Source of the DNA: Pseudomonadales bacterium
GTDB lineage: Bacteria; Pseudomonadota; Gammaproteobacteria; Pseudomonadales; Pseudohongiellaceae
Direction: 5' to 3'
Assembly: GCA_012103535.1 (NCBI GenBank)
Contig: WLWQ01000003.1
Span: 744,001-808,000, forward strand
Length of the DNA: 64,000 bases
Part shown: piece after piece, positions 8,104 through 17,327 of the stretch
Numbering within the stretch: position 1 is the first letter of the stretch
How the letters are laid out: the number at the start of each line of letters is the position of its first letter
Program-made: the position numbers and the translations under genes
Notes under the pieces: model-generated
Database searches by the model: none
What the model saw: only the letters and a program-made list of their open reading frames with translations
Told to the model about the DNA's origin: nothing

Positions 8104-9159
8104 TTACTGAATTCCAAGAATTTTTTTGTTGGTCGCTTCATCTACGCCCGAATCCGCAAAGTCATCGAAGGCTTTGTCAGTAACACGAATAATATGATCG
8201 CGAATAAACTCCGCTCCTTCCCGCGCTCCGTCTTCCTGGTGTTTAAGACAGCATTCCCACTCGAGTACGGCCCAACCTGCAAAGTCATTCGCTGCCAGTT
8301 TGGAAAAGATGCCTTTAAAGTCTACTTGTCCATCCCCAAGTGAACGAAAGCGACCAGCACGATCGATCCAGGATTGATAACCGCCGTATACACCTTGTTT
8401 TGCAGTTGCATTAAATTCGGCATCTTTTATGTGTACTAGTTTTATTCTTTCTTTGTATTCATCCATGAAAGCCAAGTAATCCAATTGCTGTAAAATTAAA
8501 TGACTCGGATCGAACAAAATATTACAACGAGGATGGTTGTTAACTCGCTCGAGAAACATTTCAAAAGTAATTCCGTCGTGCAGATCTTCCCCAGGGTGAA
8601 TTTCAAAACCGATATCTACGCCTGCCTCATCGAAGGCATCTAGAATCGGATGCCAGCGTTTGGCGAGTTCATCGAATGCCATTTCAACCAATCCCGCAGG
8701 TCGTTGTGGCCAGGGATAAAAATAGGGCCAGGCGAGGGCGCCGGGAAAACTCGCATGAGTAGTGAGACCCAGGTTATTTGAGGCTTTGGCGGCAAGGTGC
8801 ATCTGCTCTACCGCCCATGCTTGCCTAGCGATTGGATTCCCTTGTACTTCTGCTGCAGCAAAGCCATCGAACATTTCATCATAGGCAGGGTGGACGGCTA
8901 CTAACTGTCCCTGCAGATGTGTAGAGAGTTCGGTTATCTCAATTCCATGCTGCGCCAGTGTACCCTTTACTTCATCGCAATAAGTCTGACTCGCAGCCGC
9001 CTGGTCTATATCAAACAACCTGCTATCCCAACTTGGAATCTGCACACCCTTGAACCCCAGATTGGAAGCCCAGCTCCCAATCTCGTCCAGTGAACTAAAT
9101 GGCGACTCGTCAGCCGCAAACTGTGCGAGAAATATTGCCGGTCCCTTAATTGTTTTCAT
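8104..9159 (-). CDS. Cytoplasmic sugar phosphate isomerase/epimerase (TIM barrel)
   Basis: A 351-residue protein without signal peptide. Metal-ligand motifs of the xylose-isomerase-like barrel are intact: GFEIHPGEDLHD, NILFDPSHLILQ, KLVHIKDAEF and AVLEWECC. It is longer than the usual 270-300 residues, with inserts around YGGYQSWIDRAGRF that occur in the subgroup found beside Gfo/Idh/MocA genes. The reaction is probably isomerisation or epimerisation of a keto-sugar in the cytoplasm. It follows the sulfatase gene on the minus strand by 35 bases, so it is probably co-transcribed with it. Confidence 0.85.
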   Translation of the reverse strand: MKTIKGPAIFLAQFAADESPFSSLDEIGSWASNLGFKGVQIPSWDSRLFDIDQAAASQTYCDEVKGTLAQHGIEITELSTHLQGQLVAVHPAYDEMFDGFAAAEVQGNPIARQAWAVEQMHLAAKASNNLGLTTHASFPGALAWPYFYPWPQRPAGLVEMAFDELAKRWHPILDAFDEAGVDIGFEIHPGEDLHDGITFEMFLERVNNHPRCNILFDPSHLILQQLDYLAFMDEYKERIKLVHIKDAEFNATAKQGVYGGYQSWIDRAGRFRSLGDGQVDFKGIFSKLAANDFAGWAVLEWECCLKHQEDGAREGAEFIRDHIIRVTDKAFDDFADSGVDEATNKKILGIQ

Positions 9160-9194
9160 TTACTGGTTACTCAACCTTTACTGCGTTCTAATAT

Positions 9195-10511
9195 TTAACG
9201 ATTCCACATATTGGGTAGCACCGCAGAATTCAAATCCTGCTGTCCCTGAATTAGATGTGCGCGAAGTTCTTCGACTACATCTGGATTCTCGCGGGTATAA
9301 CTGTAAGTTTCACTCGGATCTTTTTCTAAATCGAATAACAATCCATTCGGTCCGTAGTAAGAATTTGGATTGTCGAAACTTGGCAATGCACCCCGGTAAA
9401 AACTTTCTACTACCAGTTTCCACCGGCCTTTGCGTACTCCTGCGATGCGATCATTATTGAAAAGATAAATAACCTCGTGAGGAGATACTTGTGCTTGAGT
9501 CAGCATCCCCTTCAAACTTAGCCCATCGATCGCCCGATTTGCAGGAAGGTCAACACCAGCAAAATCTAACACGGTCGGTAGAATGTCTATATTCATCGCA
9601 GGTTCGGTGGAATGACTCCCAGCAGGAATTGTTCCTGGCCATCTTGCTATAAAGGGAACCCGTAATCCCCCTTCCCAGGAACTGCCTTTACGATCTCGGT
9701 ATTGCCCGGAGCTGCCTTCGAACCAAGGTCCATTGTCTGAAGTAAAAACCACCAGAGTATTGTCGTCTAGACCCAGTTCCTGCAACTTGTCGAAGATCAT
9801 TCCCATACTCCAATCGATTGTTTCGACAACATCGCCGTACAGACCCGCATCCGACTTGCCCTCGAACTGATTTGATACGAATAGAGGTACGTGGGGAAAG
9901 CTATGGGGGATATATAAGAAGAAAGGTTGATCTTGATTGTCTTCAATAAACCGCAGCGATTCTGCGGTGTAGCGCTCTGTTAAGGTGGTTTGATCAACTG
10001 GATCCTCGATTACCTGATCATCTCTATACAATCTGAATTCCGGCATGTCGTTACTGTGCAGCGCGCCAAAAAATTCATCGAATCCATGCCGTAGTGGATA
10101 CCATTCAATCCTTGAGCCTAAATGCCACTTACCAAAAATCGCAGTGCTGTATCCTTGTTCTTTTAGAGCTTCAGCGATAGTGATTTCTGATTCTGCGAGA
10201 TGTATGTCATTGGTAGGACGGGCAACGTCGGAAACTAAATCCAGGCGAACAGGATAACGACCCGTGAGCAGTCCGCCGCGCGAAGCCGTGCAGACGTTGG
10301 CACTTGCATAGAAGGAATCAAAATAGATGCCTTCTGCTGCCATCCGATCCAAATTTGGTGTATCGATTAGAGAGGCGCCATAGATTCCCAGATCGCCGAA
10401 TCCAAGATCATCCGCCATTACGACAATAAAGTTGGGTTTTTGTTGCTGGCCTAGTGCAACAGTGCATAGGAATAGACTGACGACTATCCCTAGGGCTCTT
10501 GAAATAAGCAT
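9195..10511 (-). CDS. Secreted sulfatase (formylglycine type)
   Basis: A 438-residue protein with an N-terminal signal peptide (cleavage near ALGQ, residue 21). VMADDLGFGDLGIYG carries the metal-binding Asp pair, and CTASRGGLLTGRYP supplies the C-x-A/P-x-R signature with Cys74 as the residue converted to formylglycine. KWHLG and FTSDNGPW give further active-site Lys/His and Asp/Asn. The family hydrolyses sulfate esters of carbohydrates or aryl compounds. Position at the head of the glycoside run suggests a sulfated sugar or glycoside substrate. No formylglycine-generating enzyme gene is in the window, so maturation must depend on one elsewhere. Confidence 0.9.
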   Translation of the reverse strand: MLISRALGIVVSLFLCTVALGQQQKPNFIVVMADDLGFGDLGIYGASLIDTPNLDRMAAEGIYFDSFYASANVCTASRGGLLTGRYPVRLDLVSDVARPTNDIHLAESEITIAEALKEQGYSTAIFGKWHLGSRIEWYPLRHGFDEFFGALHSNDMPEFRLYRDDQVIEDPVDQTTLTERYTAESLRFIEDNQDQPFFLYIPHSFPHVPLFVSNQFEGKSDAGLYGDVVETIDWSMGMIFDKLQELGLDDNTLVVFTSDNGPWFEGSSGQYRDRKGSSWEGGLRVPFIARWPGTIPAGSHSTEPAMNIDILPTVLDFAGVDLPANRAIDGLSLKGMLTQAQVSPHEVIYLFNNDRIAGVRKGRWKLVVESFYRGALPSFDNPNSYYGPNGLLFDLEKDPSETYSYTRENPDVVEELRAHLIQGQQDLNSAVLPNMWNR

Positions 10512-10584
10512 GAATGCTCCAGTTCTTCTTGTTAGGGGAGCAAAGTTATTACAAAAGCAGCCAGATTTTAAGAGAAGCTTGGAA

Positions 10585-11379
10585 TTATCTCGGTGAAGCT
10601 ATTCCTGGAACGCAATCTGGATTCCTGCCATTGGCAGCCTGCCGAATAGACTGTGCATCGTCCATTAAACGATTAAGATCAGAGATGCGCGAATCCGGGG
10701 AAGGATGTGTAGACATGAATTCCGGCGGTCTGGGCCCGCCATTTGAATTCATCCTAAGCCACAGCTCAACGCTTTGTTCAGGATCGAAGCCTGCTTCCGC
10801 CATCAGAATTATACCGATGGAGTCCGCTTCACTCTCTTGGGTTCGATTAAATGGCAGAAAGAAACCGTAGCGTGTCCCCATATCTATCGCTTCCAGCGTT
10901 GTGTCATTAACATCCAATATGCGTGCTACAGCGACACCAACATCACGGATAGCATTTTGGCTAGCACGTTCATTACTGTGGTTTGCAATTACGTGACTCA
11001 CTTCATGGGCAAGCACCGCAGCAAGTTGATGCTGATTAATGGCAACATCCAGCAAGCCAGCGTAAACACCAATTTTTCCTCCCGGTAGTGCAAACGCATT
11101 GGCTTGATTCTCAGCGAATAGCGTCACTTCCCACTGGTTTCTGTTTTGAATTGCAGGATCCAATGCCTCGATCACGTAGTTGGAGACACACTGGACATAG
11201 TTGGTTTCGGAGGTGTTCGTTGATATTGAAACTTCTTGCTGCATTTGCCGGTAAGAACGTTCTCCCTGTGCCGCCATGTCCGCCTCGGAATAGATAACAA
11301 CCTGACGTCGGTCAAGGGGAGAACTGGCGCAGCCTACGAAAAAAATTAATGTAAAGAAGAGGATAGAAATTTTTCGCAT
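10585..11379 (-). CDS. M48 family metalloprotease lipoprotein
   Basis: A 264-residue protein with a lipoprotein signal ending at VGC (Cys17). The zinc motif HEVSH is at residues 125-129, and the third ligand Glu is in ESEADSIGIILMAEAGFDP. This is the LoiP/YcaL-like group of M48 proteases, outer-membrane-anchored enzymes that act in envelope protein quality control. The C-terminal STHPSPDSRISDL is the conserved family ending. It starts 20 bases after the stop of the CBS-GGDEF gene and ends 73 bases before the sulfatase start, all on the same strand. Confidence 0.88.
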   Translation of the reverse strand: MRKISILFFTLIFFVGCASSPLDRRQVVIYSEADMAAQGERSYRQMQQEVSISTNTSETNYVQCVSNYVIEALDPAIQNRNQWEVTLFAENQANAFALPGGKIGVYAGLLDVAINQHQLAAVLAHEVSHVIANHSNERASQNAIRDVGVAVARILDVNDTTLEAIDMGTRYGFFLPFNRTQESEADSIGIILMAEAGFDPEQSVELWLRMNSNGGPRPPEFMSTHPSPDSRISDLNRLMDDAQSIRQAANGRNPDCVPGIASPR

Positions 11380-11399
11380 AGGCTACCGTCAGTGCATAG

Positions 11400-12401
11400 C
11401 TAATTAGGAGCTGGTCTCTTTGGCTCCGGTTCTGTGGATTCCGATTTTTGGCTTAAATCCCAAAATTCCGTTTCCGGAGCGGGCTCTACCAAACATACCG
11501 TATTGCGTCCTTTTTCTTTTGCATCATATAACGCCGAGTCAGCTTGTTCGACTACTGCTTCCCAGTACTCATTGTTATTGCAGGCTACTCCAATGCTAAC
11601 GGTTAGAAAACCGAAAGGGCTCTCGCTATGATCATATCGAGTACTACTCACTGCCTTACTTAAACGACGGGCAGCGATAACAGCACCTTCGATTTGGGTA
11701 AAGGGCATAAGAAGTAGAAATTCTTCGCCTCCGTAACGAAACAATTTGTCGGACTCACGCTTACTGTTACGCAAGGCATGTGCAACATGTATTAAAGCAT
11801 CGTCTCCAGCCTGATGCCCGTAGTGATCGTTGAATTTTTTGAAATAATCAAGGTCAACCATCGCAATCGAATAAGGTTCGCTCCTGCGCTGAGAAACGGC
11901 GGCAGCATGGCGAACATCAATTTCCATGGCACGTCGGTTTGGTAATCCAGTGAGCGGATCTTCGATAGATAAAACATGGAGCTTGTGATTCTCATCTTCG
12001 AGGGTTTTATTCTTCTCAATTGTTTCCAGGTAGGCCTTGACCATATCCGTTAAGGTAACAACTCCAATCAACTTCTGGGTTGCATCGACAATGGGTAAAT
12101 GTCTCAGGTTTCTGCTTCTCGCGAGTTCCATCGCTTCAGACAATTCCGTTTCACTTTCGATGCAAATAGGCTGGTGAGTCATGACTTCTTTCACTGGAAG
12201 ATTAGTTAACTCTTCGCCACCTGCTTGAGAAGCAAACAATCGCACGATATCTCGTTCCGTAATAATTCCCATCGGCTTATCGAATTCGCAGATAAGTCCG
12301 CAAGAATGATGTTTTTCAGCAAGAGATTCCGCGACTGCCAGCAAAGAATCATCCGGAGAATAGAAGACGCTCGCAGGGGACATGATTTCCTTCAATTTCA
12401 C
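11400..12401 (-). CDS. Diguanylate cyclase with two N-terminal CBS domains
   Basis: About 333 residues. Two CBS repeats occupy roughly residues 1-120 (EIMSPASVFYSPDDSL and KEVMTHQPICIESETEL open them), a short coiled linker follows (ETIEKNKTLEDENHKL), then a GGDEF domain with DPLTGLPNRRA, the catalytic GGEEF, and an RESD inhibitory I-site five residues before it. It should make cyclic di-GMP in response to a ligand bound by the CBS pair, probably an adenine nucleotide. I chose the GTG at 12399-12401 because AGAGGA lies at proper distance ahead of it; a TTG seven codons upstream lacks a ribosome site. Confidence 0.9.
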   Translation of the reverse strand: MKLKEIMSPASVFYSPDDSLLAVAESLAEKHHSCGLICEFDKPMGIITERDIVRLFASQAGGEELTNLPVKEVMTHQPICIESETELSEAMELARSRNLRHLPIVDATQKLIGVVTLTDMVKAYLETIEKNKTLEDENHKLHVLSIEDPLTGLPNRRAMEIDVRHAAAVSQRRSEPYSIAMVDLDYFKKFNDHYGHQAGDDALIHVAHALRNSKRESDKLFRYGGEEFLLLMPFTQIEGAVIAARRLSKAVSSTRYDHSESPFGFLTVSIGVACNNNEYWEAVVEQADSALYDAKEKGRNTVCLVEPAPETEFWDLSQKSESTEPEPKRPAPN

Positions 12402-12528
12402 TGCACAATCCTCTTCAATCAATTCTTTTTGGAGTACTGATCAAGTATAGGCAGTAAATTTGGGTGACTATGTCAATTCCCTCGCATTTTCAGGGATTTT
12501 TCGAGAATATTTTTCAATTAGTGTTTCT

Positions 12529-13026
12529 TTAGAAATTACATTCCGAGTTTTCGAGTTGAATTCGAATCTCATTGCCTTCCTCATCGATTATTCTTTCGAA
12601 ACAATTTCCCTCAAGGTCTTTCAATAGTCTTCTACCGCTCGCCACGGGTGTATGGCTGCCAGAATTCGATCTGTTTACGGTCACAACTTCTCTAGTTCTG
12701 GTCACCGGTCGTCGGTAGGAGACAGTCTCATAGCGCCTGTGGTTATGGCGCGGATAGGAAAGTATGGAACCCAGAACCAATCCACCTACAAAACTGCCAG
12801 AATCCCAATGTCTGTGCCGATAGCGAGGATAGTAGTTGCCATAGGAAACACCGAAATAGGATCCACTACGGCGATATCCATAACCGTAACTGTATGGACT
12901 GTAACTGCGATAGTGATGACTCGGTCCCCAGCCGCTATAGCCACGCCAATAGCGGCCATCTGCTGATGCTGACTGACTTATAACTAAAGTAGCGATTACT
13001 GATAGGCTTAATAGTAACTTTTTCAT
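12529..13026 (-). CDS. Secreted Tyr/Ser/Gly/Arg-rich protein of unknown function
   Basis: A 165-residue protein with a signal peptide (cleavage at ASA, near residue 22). Residues about 24-110 are low complexity, rich in Tyr, Arg, Ser, Gly and His (for example SYSPYSYGYGYRRSGSYFG). A short hydrophobic glycine-containing strip, GSFVGGLVLGSILSY, lies in the middle and could touch a membrane. The C-terminal 40 residues are ordinary and contain two Cys (EGNCFERIIDEEGNEIRIQ and the final SECNF), which may pair. Similar short proteins occur in many gammaproteobacteria without assigned function. It stands alone between two cyclic-di-GMP genes. Confidence 0.7.
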   Translation of the reverse strand: MKKLLLSLSVIATLVISQSASADGRYWRGYSGWGPSHHYRSYSPYSYGYGYRRSGSYFGVSYGNYYPRYRHRHWDSGSFVGGLVLGSILSYPRHNHRRYETVSYRRPVTRTREVVTVNRSNSGSHTPVASGRRLLKDLEGNCFERIIDEEGNEIRIQLENSECNF

Positions 13027-13288
13027 CTAAGACACCTACTTAACAATTCCCTGAAATAAATATTCGAAAATGACACAAACTCCCTCTATTGTGATGATAC
13101 TCAGTCACTCTTAACAGAAGCTGAATAAACACACTTGAAAACCGCAGTTTTTCTTCTAACAACATTCAATTCGATCTCAAATTGCTGACTATACTTAAAA
13201 GTGCAATACAAACTTTTTTGCCGCTCGATCTGTTTTTACTAATCCCAGATTGAGCACCGGCTTTTCTCTTAGGGAAGAGGAATACTCG

Positions 13289-14530
13289 TTGAGTGCACGA
13301 ACAGAAAATACCTATGTAGCCAGACAAACTATTGTCGGAACCAATCGAAACACCATGGGTTACGAACTATTGTTTCGTGACGGTAGCGAAAACGCCTACC
13401 CAAATATTCCCCTGGACGAAGCAACATCACGACTTATCGTTGAAAGCCATCTTGATTTAGGGATAGACAAACTGGTTGGTAGCCATAAGGCGTTTATAAA
13501 TTTTACTGAGAAGTCTCTGATCGAAAAATTTCCATTGGTGTTCGATAAAGACAAAATCGTTGTAGAAGTACTCGAGTCAGTTAATCCTTCCGAAGAAATA
13601 GTCGATGCCTGTCGTGAATTAGTCGATGAAGGTTACACCCTGGCGCTCGATGATCATGATTTCAGTGATAAATGGGACCATGTACCTGAGCTAATCGACA
13701 TCATCAAGATCGATATAGCTCATATCAAGCGAGATGAGCTTGGCGAGCGTCTAAAAAATTTAAACTTTACTGACAAAACGCTTATCGCGGAGCGAGTAGA
13801 AACTCACGAACAATTCGCCTACTGCAAAGAAATGGGATTCGACTATTTCCAGGGCTACTTCTTTTCCAAGCCGGAAGTTTTGCAGAAAAAGAAAATTCCT
13901 GGCAATAAGATGATGACCATGGAGTTACTGGGCGAGTCGGCGAAAGATCCAATGCAATTCGACTCTATCAGTGAAATCATTTCTCACGACGTGGGATTAA
14001 GCGTAAAGCTTCTAAAATTCATCAATAGTGCAGCCTTCGGTGTGCGAGGCATTACTTCACTTAATCACGCACTAACGTATCTTGGCGAGGCTGAAGTTAA
14101 GAAATTTATTTCGCTGGTCGCCATGGCGGCAATTGGTGACGACAAACCTCCTGAGCTAATCGCACTCGCTGCCGTACGTGCTCGATTCTGCGAACTACTT
14201 GCACAGGAGATCAAGCATAAAGACTTGTCAGGCAGTGCATTTCTGTGTGGATTGTTTTCGCTTATAGAAGCAGTGATGAACGACACTCTTGAAAGTATCT
14301 TTCTGAAGTTGCCCATAGATGGAAGCATTAAACAGGCATTGCGTGGGGTGGAAGGATCAGAAGCAGGCGATTTGTTAAAACTTGTTCTTGCCTATGAACA
14401 AGGAGATTGGTTATTGGTAAGTGAATTAAGCAATTCGCTGGACATCGATGAAGGCGCGATCAGTAATAGTTATCGTGAAGCTATTTGCTGGGCTAGATCC
14501 TTTGAAACCGCAATGAAGCAATCTTCCTAA
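13289..14530 (+). CDS. EAL-HDOD signalling protein
   Basis: About 413 residues with an N-terminal degenerate EAL domain (YELLFRDG in place of the EAL core, FINFTEKSL, TLALDDHDF and LIAERVETHEQF, then GFDYFQGYFFSKP) and a C-terminal HDOD domain from about residue 195 (LLKFINSAAFG, SLNHALTYLGEAEVKKFI). This is the YuxH/CdgJ-type architecture. The EAL core residues for phosphodiesterase activity look incomplete, so it is more likely a c-di-GMP sensor or scaffold than an enzyme. The TTG at 13289 has GAAGAGGA just upstream; a TTG at 13250 is possible but has no ribosome site. It is divergent from the secreted Tyr-rich gene. Confidence 0.88.
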   Translation: MSARTENTYVARQTIVGTNRNTMGYELLFRDGSENAYPNIPLDEATSRLIVESHLDLGIDKLVGSHKAFINFTEKSLIEKFPLVFDKDKIVVEVLESVNPSEEIVDACRELVDEGYTLALDDHDFSDKWDHVPELIDIIKIDIAHIKRDELGERLKNLNFTDKTLIAERVETHEQFAYCKEMGFDYFQGYFFSKPEVLQKKKIPGNKMMTMELLGESAKDPMQFDSISEIISHDVGLSVKLLKFINSAAFGVRGITSLNHALTYLGEAEVKKFISLVAMAAIGDDKPPELIALAAVRARFCELLAQEIKHKDLSGSAFLCGLFSLIEAVMNDTLESIFLKLPIDGSIKQALRGVEGSEAGDLLKLVLAYEQGDWLLVSELSNSLDIDEGAISNSYREAICWARSFETAMKQSS

Positions 14531-14598
14531 GCATCATTCATTAAAATTCGGGTAAGATGGCTAAGATTATCATCTAGCTCAGTCTATCCAAACTTATT

Positions 14599-15492
14599 TT
14601 GAATACAGTCAGCAGTAATTCTGCAACCCTAGATTCCGATCAGGTCGAAAACCTTAGTCAAATCGCGAGACAGGCTTTCAATATTGCCCCAGAAAAATGC
14701 TTGCTTGGGCATGGTTGCTGCGAATTCCATAGCATTTGGACACTGGCGAGAATTTCGAATCCAAGTGGTGCTGGTTTGTCAGGATCAGAATTTTTCAAGA
14801 AAGAAATATCCGATCTGATTCAGACCAACTCAGCGCCAAGAATATTGGTATCCGGAGGTTCGGATACAGGGGTCATGACTCTCGCTGTTTCTACAATTCA
14901 AAAATTTACTTGCAATCCATATTTGCTATTTTTGGACCGGTGCCAAACTCCAGTAGAGCTAAATCGACGGCTATTAAAGGAACAAGGTTTGGATGGCAAG
15001 GCAGTTGCGATGGATTTGCTTGAAGCAAAATTCGAAAAGTTTGACTTGATCTTAGCGCATTCAATTCTTCTCTATTTCGATCCAAAGGATATTGGAAGTG
15101 TATTTGCAAAATGGGCTTCGTTGCTGAAACCTGGCGGGCGAATCTTGATTTCAAATATAGTCGGAGACGAGAGCGGTGATCGAATGGGAGAAAATGAAAC
15201 TAGTCAAGTTGAGAGAAGCATCGAGTTAGTATTACAGACCGCACTATCTTTAGGCTTTACTGAAGATGAGATTGTAAGGATTCGTACCTCTTGTGAAAAA
15301 TCTTTTAGCAAGAAATTTACAGATTTTCCACTTGTTACCTTGAATGAGATTAGGTTGGCGATGCAAGAAGCAAGATTGAGTGTTAACACCCTGAATACTT
15401 ATGACCGAAGTCAGCTTAGCCAACGCGGCCCTTTTACACAAGGTTTGAGCTATGGTGGTCAGAGAATAGAAATATGCGGTATAAAACTTTAG
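14599..15492 (+). CDS. Class I SAM-dependent methyltransferase
   Basis: A 297-residue protein. A Rossmann methyltransferase core starts near residue 83 with ILVSGGSDTGVMTLAV (motif I, with SGGSDTG replacing the usual ExGxGxG), continues with LFLDRCQTPVELN (acidic residue ending strand 2) and FDLILAHSILLYFDPKDI, and closes with LKPGGRILISNIVGDES. The N-terminal 80 residues contain GHGCCEFHSIWTLARISNP, unusual for the family and possibly substrate-binding. Start is a TTG at 14599 with no obvious ribosome site. It converges on the ATP-grasp gene with 29 bases between them. Substrate unknown. Confidence 0.75.
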   Translation: MNTVSSNSATLDSDQVENLSQIARQAFNIAPEKCLLGHGCCEFHSIWTLARISNPSGAGLSGSEFFKKEISDLIQTNSAPRILVSGGSDTGVMTLAVSTIQKFTCNPYLLFLDRCQTPVELNRRLLKEQGLDGKAVAMDLLEAKFEKFDLILAHSILLYFDPKDIGSVFAKWASLLKPGGRILISNIVGDESGDRMGENETSQVERSIELVLQTALSLGFTEDEIVRIRTSCEKSFSKKFTDFPLVTLNEIRLAMQEARLSVNTLNTYDRSQLSQRGPFTQGLSYGGQRIEICGIKL

Positions 15493-15521
15493 TTTGTCAG
15501 AATTTCAATGACGCTCAATCG

Positions 15522-17327
15522 TTACACTTGTTTTTGCTCAAAATTTCTTCCAATTAGATCCAGCGCATCTTGCAACATTCCTTTCTCTTTATCACTAAAG
15601 CTATCTTCATTAATTACACTTACGGAATCGATTTGAGAGCAAGGTGCTCCAAATTCGATGATGTCCAGCGCAGTAGTTATGCAGAGAGCAGAATCAACAT
15701 CGTTGTTAATGAGTACTGATTTAGCAGCTAAGAAGTAATTCTGATAGCTGCCGGACATCTGCGAATCTCCAAAATACAGCCCGTTTACGGTTGATAACCA
15801 AGCTGCATTTAATTCTCTTTGTAATTGAAAAAGCTTTTCTAATTCGAGTTCCACATCGGCGCTTACTATTCCTAAATGAACAGGCATAGAAGACCCGTTC
15901 GGAAAACTGTCGCGTAAGATATCATGGTATAGAAATGGCGCATAACTAATACCTAAAGTAGGTTGTGCGTTAACTTCACAAATTGCCCCGCCGGAACTTA
16001 TCCAGCTATTGCTAATATCATCTATGACTAAATCAATACCAATAAAATCCAATCTAAACAAACTGGCGACCCTTAGTGCTAGAGTTTTGTTATCTTCGTG
16101 TAAAGATTCGACTTCTATGTTTTCATTCGTTCCGCCAGCACTAAAATTATCTCGTCTGCGCAGACGTATATATTCCCCAGAAGCTGGCACATAGGAATCT
16201 TCAAGATTGTATTGTTTGAGTAAGCCCTGTGCTTCTTCGTCCAGACCAACTAATCCGGAACCATGTCTGCCCACTACAGTGGGTAAGCTCGAATTTGCTG
16301 TTTTTTGATCTATTAAGTCTTTGATACTCGATTGTCCGTCACCAACGACTCCGCCGGCGATTCGCTTAGCGACTTTAATTATCTTGTTATTCAACACGGT
16401 GATTCGATGAGTGAAACCTTCTATATGTTTTTCGGCAATTATTTTGTCAGTGAAATTTCTCGCTTGGTTGTAAGCTAGAGTAACCTGTTCCGAGTCACAC
16501 AAATCAGCGGATACTCCCCTCCCTTCGTCTTCATCCACAGGTTTTATAACCATTGGATAACCAATTTTTTCAGCGATTGCCAAGGCTTCTTCAGCATTAG
16601 TGACCTTTGCCTGCGGAGGTGCCGGTAATCCTGCGGCTTGCAATAATTCTGAGGAGTAGGACTTGTCCTTGGCAATTCGCACACCAATAGCGGAAGTACC
16701 ATCTGTAATAGAGGAAGAGAATAGACGGGACTTACTGCCAAGACCTAAAACGTAGACATCGAATTTCATAGGACGAATTGGGATACCCAATTCGAATGCT
16801 GCATCTGCCAAATAGAATCTATTGACGCTTGGAGCTACATACTTGTTGAGCGCTTCTTTCAATTCGAGATATTTTTTCCCGGCTCTTTCCACCAGGGCTG
16901 GCGATAGATCGTTTTCTTTCAGCGACAATGTTTCTGCGACCAAATATTTGATCCAGTCAAAACATTTCGATGTCGCTTCAATAGGAATTGAATAGGGAAA
17001 TACATATCTAAACACTCGCGCGCCGTTCCCTTCATTGCTTGCCATTTCTAAAAAATATTTCTTTGAAATGATTATTTGATTGCTGTGCTGTATCTTTATC
17101 GCCCATTCCAGGAGCGTTGCTGCAAGCCAGTCCTGATCCTCCTCGATAGAGGTATCGGTTTCAACTGAACTATTAGAAATCTGGCTAAAGAGTGAAACTA
17201 GTTTGTCGCGGGGAATTTCTTCACTTTTATCGATACGAATTGAACCCGCTATGCTTGATTGCTGCAATCCTTTAATGATTCCGGGAACAAATTTCAGTTT
17301 AGTAGAAAAACTAATCACGCTAGCCAA
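15522..17327 (-). CDS. Cyanophycin-synthetase-like ATP-grasp protein with short Mur remnant
   Basis: A 601-residue protein. The N-terminal 170 residues resemble the CphA N-domain. An ATP-grasp domain covers about 195-490: GVRIAKDKSYSSELLQAAGLP, MVIKPVDEDEGRGVSADL (nucleotide loop), HRITVLNNKIIKVAKRIAG, GDGQSSIKDLI, and the metal site AICEVNAQPTLG. All match cyanophycin synthetase. After this CphA has a full Mur-ligase half with a GTNGKTT P-loop; here only about 110 residues remain (NGLYFGDSQMSG, DSALCITTALDIIEFGAP) and the P-loop is absent. It could ligate an amino acid to a peptide or acid with ATP. It overlaps the ankyrin gene end by 8 bases. The start, TTG 17327 or GTG 17318, is uncertain. 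Confidence 0.78.
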   Translation of the reverse strand: MASVISFSTKLKFVPGIIKGLQQSSIAGSIRIDKSEEIPRDKLVSLFSQISNSSVETDTSIEEDQDWLAATLLEWAIKIQHSNQIIISKKYFLEMASNEGNGARVFRYVFPYSIPIEATSKCFDWIKYLVAETLSLKENDLSPALVERAGKKYLELKEALNKYVAPSVNRFYLADAAFELGIPIRPMKFDVYVLGLGSKSRLFSSSITDGTSAIGVRIAKDKSYSSELLQAAGLPAPPQAKVTNAEEALAIAEKIGYPMVIKPVDEDEGRGVSADLCDSEQVTLAYNQARNFTDKIIAEKHIEGFTHRITVLNNKIIKVAKRIAGGVVGDGQSSIKDLIDQKTANSSLPTVVGRHGSGLVGLDEEAQGLLKQYNLEDSYVPASGEYIRLRRRDNFSAGGTNENIEVESLHEDNKTLALRVASLFRLDFIGIDLVIDDISNSWISSGGAICEVNAQPTLGISYAPFLYHDILRDSFPNGSSMPVHLGIVSADVELELEKLFQLQRELNAAWLSTVNGLYFGDSQMSGSYQNYFLAAKSVLINNDVDSALCITTALDIIEFGAPCSQIDSVSVINEDSFSDKEKGMLQDALDLIGRNFEQKQV

